Below are positions 33,401-46,010 of a DNA stretch of 64,000 nucleotides, in pieces (the stretch's first letter is position 1; every line of letters begins with the position of its first letter). Below the pieces are notes generated by a model. The model searched no databases. It saw nothing but the letters and a program-made list of their open reading frames with translations, and was not told the origin of the DNA. This stretch comes from Macropodus opercularis. Its lineage: Eukaryota > Chordata > Actinopteri > Anabantiformes > Osphronemidae. A program made the translations under genes and the position numbers. The DNA lies in assembly GCA_030770545.1 (NCBI GenBank), contig CM061109.1, positions 12,942,001 through 13,006,000 on the forward strand. The letters are read 5' to 3'.

Positions 33401-36400
33401 AGGCTGACTGTGCTGTTCAGTGAGGCAAAGTGCCAGTAAATTGTTTGTCTTCTGCCGTGCTGCCCTATAATTCTTCTGGGAACCAATGGCATTGTGTTTG
33501 CCAAAGAGAATAATGATAGATGGGATAAAATCAAACGGGAGGATTTGAGGATGCACTCTGACCACCAGGCATAATCTGAATACATTTGTGTCCCCTGGAG
33601 TGACGCTAGCAATTGTTATTCCTGAATCCTGTCTGTTCTGGCCCTCGTGAAAAAAAAATTATATGTGCATGTTCTAGAAGTAATGATAAACATAATCATA
33701 ATTCTCGTACAACCGTTCCAGTTTCTACTTGTTTCCAGCCAAAGCTATCTGCAGCATCTGCCCTGGAATAGAGCTCTACGCCGGCTGCAACACTACGCGT
33801 TGTTCTGTGTAAAGCGCTGGCTCGTAATGCCTCCAGTTCTGTGGCGTAAATGTAAATGTGCAATCTGCTTGCTCAAGTGTCCTGTTGGCCCAACAACAGG
33901 AGCACGTCCCCATCTGTTCTCTCTCCGGAGCGCCCAGACAATACATTCCCACCCCCCCAGGACCTGCCCATTTGCTAGTGCAGAGGTTTCCCAGCCATTT
34001 CTGAGGTTACAGGCAGGGTAAGTGCCTCCTGCATGTGCTCACAGATCTCCGATCGGAACTAGCTGGTTCCTCGTTCACAGATAGGCTCCGGCTAAATATT
34101 TGATGCAGGGTAACATTCAAATGCTTCGTCCTTGGCTTTCAGACCCTTTTGTTGCTGTTGCTGCAGTTTCACAGGATGGAGGCAGCGTCAGACAAGCGTG
34201 GCTGTCAGTGGAGTGTGATTAGTTGCAAGCCCAGCCTTGCCAACTGTGAAGCACCGAGGTGTGACCAGAGATGCCTAACTTGTCTAGTTGCCTTGAGGCC
34301 AGTCAGTCAATTACAACACTCTCTACCCTAAGCAATGACATGATCCCACTCATGGGCCAGAGGCAAATAGGTAACACATCTCTGAATAGTGCAAACCAGT
34401 GGTCACACCAGTAATGCGTTGGTCGAATGCCTGCTCATTATGTCATGTAATGCTGAGGCCAGTTTCTGTGTTGTATTGTTGCGTTGAGTTCATAGTTTCA
34501 ACTGCGAACCTCAGAAGACTAAGCCTTTACTTACTTCCAGACTGTTTATAAGGACCATGTGTGGGGGAACTCCAAGAGAACGGTTGTTCAAAGACATCTG
34601 CCCCTCCTTTGTGAGACACTTTATCGTGTGGATGCAGATGTGCTTTTTGTTCGAACCTTGCACCTCATCCATTACCCTCGGCCTGCCAGAGAGATAGTGG
34701 AGAGTGAATCCGTTCAAAAGGACCATGACAGAGCCCGCTGCTCGGCTGAACTTTCCCTGAACTGGCCCCGGCAGCAGGATCCATGCATCAAAAAAATAAG
34801 TAATTTCTCTTTGCTGCTCTGGCCTGTGTTTCATACAGATTGCTACTATCAACACGTCCAGCATCCTCATGTATCAATCTGTCAATCCCATATTCGTTTG
34901 AGGACTGTATCCGTCTCCAAAGATTCAGCCGAGTTGAGGCTGAGCGTGAGCTGGTGACTATCTTGTCTTGTTGGATGAAGATCTCGCGTCACCGTCTGTA
35001 CAGATAGATTTAGAGATTATAACTACAGAGGCACAGAGAGAAGATAAGCTAGATACAGCTTTGGATTCATTTTACCCCAAAATAAAACTACACTTCTTGC
35101 AGGAATTATACTGTAATCTTTGCATAGTTGAGCAAAGTGAACTGTCACTTAATCATTTCTCAGGAACGAAGAACACTGTGTCTTGTTTTGGTTCTTTGGA
35201 AGATTTATTGTTGTACATAATCACACAGCATATTAAATGAAACAAAAACAAATTGCAAACATTTTAATAGCATCATATCTTAAAGCTTACATACATAAGT
35301 AAAAATGTGCTAGTTTCCTTTTGATTCTTTAACCTTCATGAAATCATGACACGGCGAACGATGTACAGCCTGTTTATCCACTGACTGAGATAATAACAGA
35401 CTGAAACATTGGTCAGTAAGTTTGTGTTGAAACGAGCCGATCGCTGCGTGGAGGACGTCAAGGACGGTGTCACACAGCGAGAGTCCTTATGTAGAGTAGA
35501 TGTGACAGCAAACAGCAAAAGACAAACACAACTATAAAAGCCTTTGTGTTGATTGGCCTGAAGTCTTCTTTAACAGTTAAACTGCGCAGCTGACATTTAC
35601 TGTAGAAGCACCAAAGCTTCCCCCGCTCCGTAATGACACTCGGTAATACTGACATGGACCTTGGGTTACTTTATGAAAAGTCAGTGGACACAAATTAAAT
35701 TTCTGTCAGCAGACAGGCTCCACTGCCACACGGCCTCATCTGTGTGAGCTGGAAATGCACTTTCTGCCAAAGCCCTTCCTCTGCTCCACGCACTGCCTCT
35801 GCCCTTAAGGTGCATTTCATCCACATAGAAAATGAAGTTATATCTGAACTTCGACCAATGCTCTCGCTTGCCCAGGGGAAAGTAGTGCAAGGAGCTCGCC
35901 TTCGTATGACCAGGCAGCACAGACTGCACAGCTACACAGGTTCATCAATCTCCTTCTACTGATTCTCTAATGCCTGCATACATAATGCAGCCATGTTTTC
36001 CTTTTGAAAGATTTTGCTGATATGAAAGGCAGCATTTCTTTGCTTGTGTTGTAAAATAATTTTATCTTTTTAGGAGCCCACATGGTTTTCCAGACATCTT
36101 GTCCTAAAGCCACATGCTGAGAGCTGAATTATGTTCGAAGAGAGCGAGGAACAGACGCTCAGGAAAGCTGTGTTGCTGACAACCTGGGTTCAGTAGCTTG
36201 TGAAAACGTGACTGTTCTCGGTCTTAATGGTATGTAGCAGAGCAGTGTGTTCGTGGCTACTTTGCTTATGGTGACTGACAGCACTCCAGTCAGGTCTGAC
36301 TGACAGGAAAATAAATGACGCGATTTTCTTCTTGGGAAGTGCTGACATTAGACTTCTTTAGTCAAGGGTTGGAGGAATGTGGATGAGTATGTGCACAGAA

Positions 36401-38220
36401 CAGTGACACATAATATTTTGTCTCATTGAGCATAACTACATCATCCCTCTGTATTCAGAAGCCGACTTAAAGTTCAACACAGACAAGCCAAGTGTGCGTC
36501 TCTGATTCATTACATATCGAATAAGTGAAAAACCCTTCGCTAATCACAATTTTAACAAATTACTTTGAATCTCAGATGTTTTTATGAGGCAGATTTTAAA
36601 GCAGATGACACATAGATTTGTAGTTCACAAGATAAATGCAACACAAAATGGTGACAGTATAAAAAAGGCAGCTATAGCGAGTGGGACACAGGTGGTTGAT
36701 CAGAGGGTGAACTGGTATAAACACAGAACTGGCTGAAAGCTCCGTGTCTCTGCAGTACTTTACGTGTGACTACTGCGTTTATATGCGCTGTACGTGCCAT
36801 ATACAATGGGAACTGAGTATTTACTGTGGCACTGTGAAATCTCATTAATGACGTGTTGCTAACCTTTTCTTATTACAGCCACGTCATCGTAAATCACACC
36901 ACATGCCAGTGGGATGTTACCTCACATGCTTGTGCAGTTGTGCTCTTTGTGTGTCACGCAGCGAGACTCGCCCACACGTCTCGTCCTCCATTAGGCGTCA
37001 TCTCAGAGTCTTCCTCTCTCCGTCCTCGGTGGTTGTGTCCACCTGGTTGTCACATGATATAGGGAAGCAACTTAAGAGATAGTGGTTTCTCTCAGGTCGT
37101 TTGTCTTAATTAAAATTTTATGAAACGTGGCTCTATATTATTGTGTTGTGCAACTCATAAATAAAACATTGCACTTCTTTCACAGTCCTCCATACATTGG
37201 TCATTGTAACCTGCTACAGTAAATGGTAAAGCCAATACAGCCGTATAAGGGTCCATCAATAAAATAAATATAAATATTAGTGCTTCATTAAATGAAGCTG
37301 TTGAAGTCAAGAGATTTTTGTTTTGTGCTATTGTACTGTTTCATTATTTATACATAACTAAATGTTTTAATCCAGACTCGAGCAGTTCGTTTGGTTATGA
37401 TCCTACATATTTGCGACAAGACATTTGCAGATTATTTACCCAGTAAGCATCTGCATTCCTTCGCAAACATGTTTATTTGAGCACACTGTAAGAGTTAGCT
37501 TAACCTTTAGAAAGCCGAACATGAAGCAGGCGCTGTTGCTATGGTCACCAGCTGCTTAATAGATGTAAGATGTCGGCACATGCCGGGGGATGCAAAACAA
37601 GCCAGGATGACAGACAGTAATGTGCTCAACACCTTGAACATCCCACAGAGAAAAAGCTCCATGTTCTCTCAGGACTGAGTTCAGGTCGTACAGTGTAACT
37701 GGAGTCGGTACTTGTGGAAAGAAATAAGGATGGAAGGAATAACAGCTCAGGTTTAGAGTAAATCCTGCAAAGGTTTATCAGGCTGTGATTTAAATGCTTA
37801 GATGATCAGTTTCAGGCACGAACACTAGTGTGTGTATGTGAAAGTAACCCTACTATGCTCATCTCAGCCTATTCTACTACTTTACATGATGACAAGTCCA
37901 CTCACTGTAGTTGTAGTAGTGATTTTAAATTCATCGATATTACCTGAGATGATGAATTCTGAGATGTAAGAATTTTTATGAAGCTTAAATTTCAGGTGAG
38001 GGTCATTACAAATGATTAAGTGGGATCTAATGAGTTTAATCCCCATCTTCGTCTAATACTGGGCTATTACCGTCCTCCCAGCTTTTTAATGTTCTTGCCT
38101 TACAGCCTTTAGCACCGATTAGCCAAACATATCCTGACCTTACAATCGCTGTGTTCTTTGTTCAATTTGTAGGCGACAGACCGTCCGTGTAGCTGTTAAT
38201 ATTCACTGTGTGGGTAGACC
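27480..38220. other. gene-free 3' flank of the cluster, part 1
   Basis: No coding exon recognised; hoxd1 is absent, as in other teleost hoxda clusters. The segment at about 31540-31740 is dense in ATTA/TAAT cores and contains a perfect 16-base palindrome. The 32540-33060 stretch looks less AT-rich and could be a conserved non-coding element, but I cannot test conservation. A GA-rich run lies at about 28076-28101. Confidence 0.5.
31662..31677. promoter_or_regulatory. palindromic homeodomain-type site
   Basis: AATTAGAGCTCTAATT is a perfect 16-base palindrome holding two inverted ATTA cores separated by six bases, as expected for paired homeodomain binding. Function is inferred only from the motif. 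Confidence 0.35.
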
Positions 38221-38224
38221 ATGT

Positions 38225-38520
38225 TCAAACTGTGACAGTTCCTGTTTGTTTTCACTGTCTTCATTACTCACCTTTACCTTCAGTTGACATCATTTCCTGT
38301 TTTGCCCCAGACTAATCACTACAATCACTCACCTGCTTTCTCAGTATATAAGGACGTTTCAGAGACTCGGAGTTTGCCGGTTCATTCTGGGAAAGTAAGT
38401 AAGTTTGTTTACTTCCCACAGAGCATCTTGTAAGTTCGTTTTAATTGGATGGACACGCTCTTGTTAGTTTGTCTAAGTAAATTTTGAAAGTTTGTTGTTT
38501 AACTCCAATTGTGTCCTTAT
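38225..38520 (+). repeat. possible old dispersed repeat fragment
   Basis: A stretch of the type CTCACCTGCTTTCTCAGTATATAAGGAC followed by GAGTTTGCCGGTTCATTC resembles the promoter-like ends of a common dispersed element in fish genomes. No terminal repeats or reading frame can be seen, so the call is weak. Confidence 0.3.
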
Positions 38521-41500
38521 TAGTTCCTGTCTTTGCAGATGTTAAATATCACAGGTTAGTGTTACCTCTATTTGTTTCTTCTTTGTGCTGAATTAATTCT
38601 TCGTTTTCTATCATTTGTGTTTAATTGCATGCGCTGTGATTTTGAGTTTTCTTGGATGTTACTAGTTTGTTTGTATTGATAGGTTTTTTGCTAAACCTTA
38701 ATTATTTTAATTGTTTTCTTTCTCATTATTGATTTTATTAATTGCAATAGGATTTGAGTGAAATGTCTGGGCAGCCAACAATGCATTAGATGCTACACAA
38801 AGTAACGTTAGCTATGGTGCCAGTTTAAGGCAGCCTTCACATCTGTCCTCTTCCCCTTTGAAGTGCATCAGTTGTGTCAGAGTGCTTTGTTATGCACAGT
38901 GGCTGCAGGAGGGACCTGAGGGGCCGACCCCTGGTTCCTCCATTTCATTTACGTTCAGCAAGGGTGAAGGGTAAAGTCACTGTAATGACAAAACACAGTT
39001 ACACAACTCTCATTGTTTTTCAGGGGCGCCTCTATGCGTTCACGTTTCTCTTTAACTCTGAGCGCGGGGGGAAATTATAATTAATCTGTTAATGACAGTC
39101 GGGGCTGTCATAAGCTCAGGGAGTGTATAATAAATTGCTGTAATAAAAATTAAGATTGCATGCATCATTGAGGCCTTCAGAGGGTTTGTTTAATGTAGTT
39201 ACAAAAATGGTAGCAGCTGATGTGGCGTCCACTGCTCTACCAGGAGAACGCTAATTTCTGAGTGACACTTAACCTGCTGTAGCTCAACTACGGCTGAGGG
39301 AGGTGAGGGGAAACCTAATGAGTTTTTCCTCGGTCCCATTTTGAGAGCCACTGAACTGGATGGCCTGGTTTGTATCCGAAAGGCAAAAAAAAAAAAAGTT
39401 GTTTTGTTCACAAGAAATAAATTACCCCCCCTGAAAATTCAAAAATGTAAAGGAGCCATTATGGGCCATGTCTAAGGACAGTGAAGGATTGGTCTTCGTT
39501 TCTGAGGCGCAAACTTTAGACGAATGACCACATGCGCTGTAAGGTCATGTGAAGGTTAAAGGTTGGGTTGTTCACTTGTTCCTTTGCCTTAACTGGAACA
39601 GGGAAGATGCTGTGAGATGCTCTGTGAGGGTCAGTGCGCTGTGGCTGCGACAGAGGGCTTCCTCTCCTTCGATGAAAGACAACGTTTCCTCTGTGGTGCT
39701 GGGTCCCATTAGAGGAGAGCCCTCTGCCCTGGAGGAACAAAAGAACTGATCTACAGTGTTGTCGCACACGAGAGGATTATCATTTAAGCCGACGTTCTCT
39801 TATTCTTAGAACCGCCTCACAGCGAGACTCCTTCAAGTGTCTGTTTTTCACACCCATGCTCTCCACTTCAGCTGTGGTCTGACATAGCAAGCAGAGGTTG
39901 GCTGACTGGTTTCCTGTCTAGTCACCGTGGCTGTGTCACCTCTTCAGGCCCTTTCAACCAGGAATAAGGAGGAGACTCGGAACTCTATCTTTGCTGGTGT
40001 TGTTTAGGACACAAGGGGCCTCGTTTGGGGGTTTTGCCTGTGGGCACGCAGCTATATTGCACTTGTAGCCTGACACCAGTTGACACAGCATAGTTACCCA
40101 GGTCACCATACAAAAACATTGCTCTCAGTCTGGACTCGGCCTCAGAACAATGGGGATATTTTTGTTGACAGACAGCCCTTGGTGCTTTAATTGCGCCTAA
40201 GCTCACTTGGGTGGATTTGCCATGAACTTTAAAGCCATAGCATCCTTCCTGTCCTGGTGGTCAACTTAAAACAAGTCCGGTCTGTTAGAAGACGTGTCGG
40301 CTCACATTGTCTCAGCACTGGAAGTCTGTTACATTATATATTATATTATAATATAATCACCCCCAACAAATATGAGTTATTTTAAACCAGTTAAACTTTC
40401 AAAGCAAAGGCTTGTTTTAAAATATCTGTTGACACCTTGGCTTTCAAAGCTGTGACCACAAGTCTGCGGCTGAAACCTAAAACCTGAGAGTCTAACGAGG
40501 CCTCGTTGGAAGCTGGACGCTGCAGCAGCAGGTCCTCCACAGTGATTCATTTCCATTGTTTAGCTGGTTGTTACCGTTTTCTGAAAAGGGCCCACTCCTC
40601 CCACGGCTCCCATAACAATTATCATCTGCTCGCTTGTCTCTCAGTTTGTCTGACGAGAGTGTTGTTGCCATGGCTTTCGCTCCACCATCTTCTTCATCTT
40701 TGTATTTATCTTTAAGGTTGTGCTGTATTAGTCATATATAAACTTGTTATCCATCACCCACTGGCCATGAAAGATAATTATAGACCAAAAGGAGCAATGG
40801 GCTTAATTTACAAATTAAGTGAAACTTAATAATACTCGCCTAAATCCTGGCAGTGATTAATGGCTGGCTGAAGACCAGGCAAAAGTGTTATGTACATCCA
40901 GGTCAGCTGCTTGGTTTGGTACAGTACATAAATTAAGAATTTCTGGACAATGTTAGAAATAAAACAAATCCTCAACAACTGGTACATGGAAGAAATTATG
41001 CAGAGGAAAGGAAATAAAATCAATACACATTATATATGTATTTATTTTATATTTGCTGTGTTGCATTTCATCCACATGAGAAACAAAATGCAGTGTACAC
41101 CACATTCACCACCAAAGCAGCTAGCACCACCCCCAGTGGACCATCCACTTTTTCATACATTTAGGGAAAATATAATCATTCTTTTTAATTACTGCACCTA
41201 GGCACTCTATTAAAATTCTAATTCACCTCATCCACCTCGATTGATCTGTTCACAGTGGGTGGCTGTGGTGAAATGCACTGTATAATATTCATGCTGGTAC
41301 GCCTTGGTTGTGCTGTGTGTCAGAAGCCATCTTGCAGCGAATCCCTCACCCACCTTGGAGCGCAGCCTGTGGAACTGATGAGGTGAAGAGCATTGCTCTG
41401 CAGCTCCATGCTAGTAATCACGGGACTGAAGAAACACATACATCATCTGCCACACAGGTTGGCATGGCGAGTGAAAAGCCTTCACATCACGTAAGATGTT

Positions 41501-44500
41501 GGACAAATGATGGCCATACGTGTGTTTGTCTCCTCACAGATGGCTGTGCATCTTCAGTCAGGAAAAAGCTGAGCCTGGCACATATTCCCCTCCCCCAATC
41601 CACTCCTCGTGCTCCCTCTTCCTCTCTCCCTCCATCAGTCTTTTGTAACACATCTTTTTTTCCCCCTCCTCTCCTCTGCAGGAGGTTTGATATTGGCAAC
41701 ACAGTTAGTGCCCTCCACGGAAATAACAGTGGAAAAGATGACATAAATTATTTGCCAATTGTTTGACACATGCAGGGCATTGTCCTTGCTATAATCATCA
41801 GCACTCTGTCACCTGAAGGTATGAACGCTGCCACTGCTGCTTTGTGTCTCTCTGCTAAGCCTCTCAGGCTGCTCAGGGCTCCTGCTCTCTTCAGTAAAAC
41901 GGATACGAAATCTTTCCTGAAAACAGCAACCAGGGAAGATGGAGCAACGACTCGCTGATTGAACCAATGGAAATGAATTTTAAAATTTCTCTGGTGTCAG
42001 ATGTGTATAAAACACAGTCCGGTAATGTCACAGCAGTGACACCTTAGTCATGTATTTTCAGGGACCGTTCACGAGAAGCAGATATTTAGAGTAAAAATAA
42101 TAACTCACTGTGGAAGAAAAACTGCCTCTTCGGTTCCCACGTAGTGCTTAAGTTTGGAAATGTGATTTTCAAAGCCCTCACAAGATCCTCAGGCACGACT
42201 AGACTGTATTGCTGTCATTTGTACAGTACAACATTTTACAGTTACTTCTTGTTTTGTTATATCTTCTAAAGTAATTGCAGTAGCCAAAAGCATTTTTTTC
42301 AAACTAAAACATTGGGAAATTACAGGCAAGTTGTGCTGTGACTGCGCTAGAGTTAGTCAAGGTTGTTGTCAGCTTAATTCTTACCACATGGCTCGATGTG
42401 AGAATGGGCCTTAGAAGTTACATGGTTCCTGTTCTCGTGAGTTTGGGTAGTTTCCATACTCCGGTATTTCAAAAACTGGTTGTGTTAAATACTATAAAAC
42501 TGCTCTATTTTACATATGAATAAAACACTGTCAGTCTGGTAGCATTCAAACCAACTCATGTTTCACGTTTCTTCTAAAAGCCTTTGGAACAGCAGCTCTA
42601 GTTGCCAGGTAACTTAAACTGCGAAGTAATGTTCATTTGAATACAACCACTGTTTTTCTGTAAAGGGAATCCAGTAATGTTTCACAGTAATTAACAGCAA
42701 CGCTTTCGGTACTTTTTCTCCATCCCCTGGTACAGTATATTGTTCACAATATAAACTTGCCGCAGACACGTCTGAATCTGTCCAGGCCTGATCAACAGTT
42801 CGCAATCAGCAGTGAATACCATCAAACTTATAAACACTGTTTTCCAGTCTTATTTCCCCAGGCAAAGAAATTACACTCAGCAGTCTGTGCAGTTCCATTA
42901 ACAGTGGTGGTTGGACGAGTGAGAGAGAGACCGAAGGGCTCTGTGAGAAAACAATGTTAGTTTATGTGCATGAGTGTTTGGTTTATTTTCAAAGGACTCG
43001 CCAACGTCAGTATGAAACACATTTTAGTTAGCCCATGTAAAGACTATTGTTATTAAATTGTGCATGGTGATGTATTATGGCTCGTATAGAGCATCCACCA
43101 AGATCTCTCAGTGGCTCAGGCACAATGCATGTACAGTAAACAGCATATTATTGTGCATGGATATGAGATATTGTGTTGGATCAATACATGATTTAACTAG
43201 ATGAAGAATGATGTGCAGACCAGAACAGGAAAATACAACAAGAGACACAAACGGTCCCTCCTCATGAAAAATGCTCATTATCAATGGGGGAGGTGTTTTG
43301 TCTAGATGTAATGAGATGCTGTCATGCTGTGGTACAGTGCAGTACAAGCAGAGCCACCCCTATGCAGCCTGTACCATTCTATAATGTCCTTGCCCTTGAT
43401 CAGTTCCTGCTGCCTTCAGTTGCACTGAAACCCATTATAAATTAATCGCCTCGTCTCTCAATTTGCATAAAACACACACAGCGCCATTTCCATTCACCTT
43501 TATCTATGAACTGGATTAGGAGAAACTGCATTAAATGGCACATTAAAGGAGACGAAGCCGATCTGTAGAGAGAGGCAGTGATTCGGTGACAATGGCAGCA
43601 GAGCAATTCCTGTGAGTGGTATAATTAATGTATGCCTTGCAACCATACATGGGGAACAGCTTAGTGCGTTTGGGAACAAAAAGAGTGAAATTTCTCGTGC
43701 GAGTCCTCCAGTTCTGTCTTGCTTTCTGCAATAAAGTATTATCTTTTGCTGCCATATTTTTATGGGTTGACATATCTGTGCATTTCCATGCATTCGTTAA
43801 TCTGCAGGTCTTATCTTCTTTGTTGATTTTGGCTGCACAAGGCAGTAAGATGTGCACCTGCTTACTCAAATTATAACAGATTTGCCCTGGAGTGATGAGG
43901 TAATCAGCTATCTGGAAATGCCTAGAGATTACTCAGACGGCAAGGAGCCAGTCACGACAATAAACTTAACTGAAAGACTGAAGATTGATCACAGAGTTCT
44001 TATTTGGACAAACACAACTTTTAGAAAAAGACAATTCATCTGATCTGTCTTGGTGTATTTTTCCTATGAATCAGCAAAAAATGTGAGGCCATCCCTGACT
44101 TGGATTCCACAAAAACAGCATAAATCATCTAATTACTTTGTCAAAACAACATCTGATCTTTGCTCATCTTTACTTATAAAATTTCTTCTTTATGCTTAGA
44201 GGTTCCTAATTAATCTGCTTTTCACACTCACTACTCACTCTCTGAATTATAAGCAGACCATGAAGGTAGCATTCAAAATAAATAATCTGTTGCCTTCACA
44301 GATGTAAATCCTGTCTGACTGCAGTGTTGTTTAGTATGACGTGAAAACACAAGTTAGCGAACAGTGTGTTTAGATTGTGACATATACTGCAGTTGCTGAT
44401 TTTCCACACGTTAGCTTACACAGCTTCAGCTGGTAATTCATCTGCCATAAAACCATTTCAAACTTTGAGGACAGTGGACTGAGAAAGGAGAAAAACGCCT

Positions 44501-45540
44501 GCAGTGTAATTAGGAAATGATCTGACTGTGTAACGGGCATCGAGCTTGTACCACTGCCTGCCTAACAATCTAGTTTGGCAGCGAGGAACCCGTATTAACA
44601 ACACAACAGTAGTTATTCTCCCAGTGCTTGCCTAAATGTCACAGTTTGCATTTGTCAGATTGCAATGTATCACTTAGAGGGGGGTGATGGGAAACCTTCC
44701 AAGAGTAACCTTGAATGGCAGCCAATCGGCATGGGACCAATGGCCTCCCATTCCTCTGCTCCGCTGCACCGGCGCTGCGCTCTACAGTATATTTAAACAC
44801 GTGCCGACACCCGAGAGGAGGAGAAATAGCACCTGACCCCTTGAAACTGATACCGGCACAAGCAAGAGAGAGGGGAAATTGTTTAATGAAGATGGATCAT
44901 GGTGATGGCTTTACATTTCATTTCTTAACGGTGGGCATACGGCTTTATTACAGCCAGTCCTCACCTTTGTCCCCTCCCTCTCAGACCAGGCACTCAGGAG
45001 GCTTTGTGTACTCGCTTTAATAGAAGTTTCGGTGCCTTTGTTTGGGTGACGTGTGTGTGTGTGTGTGTGGTGTTTGTTGCTGCCTGGATGTAAAAATCTG
45101 CCTGCGTTGTACAACTTGCTTGGCTGCCTGGCCAACAGGGAAATGTTGACAATTCAGCCCAGTTCCATATGGCCACATTCTTCCTGGTCTAGCTGCTCTG
45201 TGAGGTCTCCTGTGAAATGATGTCCTTTGTCAGCACTCAATGTCACCAGCCCTACACCGTTATTGCACAATAGGATCCCAGCAGACTGTCAGCAGGGGAA
45301 GGGATTCGACAGTGGAAATGTTGTCTCCCCCACGCTGGAAGCAAAACGATTCAACACAGGAGCAGTGCTATGAAACGTCTTGAATCAAAGACGTTGGCCG
45401 CACGTACAGCGAGGAAATGATTCAAAAGCTGTTTGTTTATACATCTACTAAATAGTAAGGTAGAAAACCAACCATTTTGTCCACTGTCCAGAGCAGTACA
45501 GTATATTGCCTATGATCCCTACTTTTTCTTTTTCACTCTG
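38521..45540. other. gene-free 3' flank, part 2
   Basis: No gene recognised. Notable small elements are a 13-base A tract near 39385, a DR5-like pair of nuclear receptor half sites at 39542-39558, and an octamer ATTTGCAT at 43461-43468 in a homeodomain-motif-rich stretch (about 43430-43630). Confidence 0.5.
45051..45069 (+). repeat. (GT)n microsatellite
   Basis: About nine GT units. Confidence 0.9.
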
Positions 45541-45544
45541 TGTG

Positions 45545-46010
45545 GCCTCACCTTGATTGACGCTCACACACCTGGACACGCCCCTTCAGCCCTGCTCCGC
45601 TTGTCACACACCTACTTGTCCTGCCCAGCTGCGTCCAATCCTGCACAACCAAGCCTGCATATGAACCCAGCCACCAGGCGTCAGGTTTCTTATTGCATAT
45701 GTCAACGGTCCAGTACGTTCGAGCGTTGTCCACCCTTGTTTTTTTGTTACCCTTTATGTTGGACTGTACCTGGGCCTGCTTCCCTGAGTTTGAACATCTT
45801 TAGATTTGGTTTGGTTTTGCATCTTTCTCTCGCTTTGTGGACCCCCCTCATGGTTGTCAGACTGCTTACAGGTGTAGATTGAACCCTGACCTTGGCTCAT
45901 AGACTTGCTATTGTTGCATATTTTTGGATTTTATCTTTATTATAAACTTTGTCCATTTGTCATCATGATTTTTCTGACCACATGGCAGATACCGTAGCAC
46001 GAGCGCTGCT
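45545..46010 (+). repeat. degenerate dispersed repeat (fish type)
   Basis: The succession CACCTGGACACGCCCC, CACACCTACTTGTCC, CATATGAACCCAGCC, GAACCCTGACC, and finally a T-rich stretch with ATAAACTTTGTCCATTTGTC is characteristic of a widespread, non-coding teleost repeat whose copies end in a similar TAAACT..GCATTTG segment. The copy has no coding capacity and its ends are uncertain. Recognition is from general resemblance, not from alignment. Confidence 0.4.

Noticed and set aside
34559..34957. 132-residue plus-strand ORF, considered as an exon of mtx2
   Set aside because: No resemblance to metaxin 2 or any other known neighbour of HoxD; splice sites absent.
41308..41766. 152-residue plus-strand ORF in the 3' flank
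   Set aside because: Composition is that of low-complexity CT-rich non-coding DNA; no motif and no neighbouring exon.
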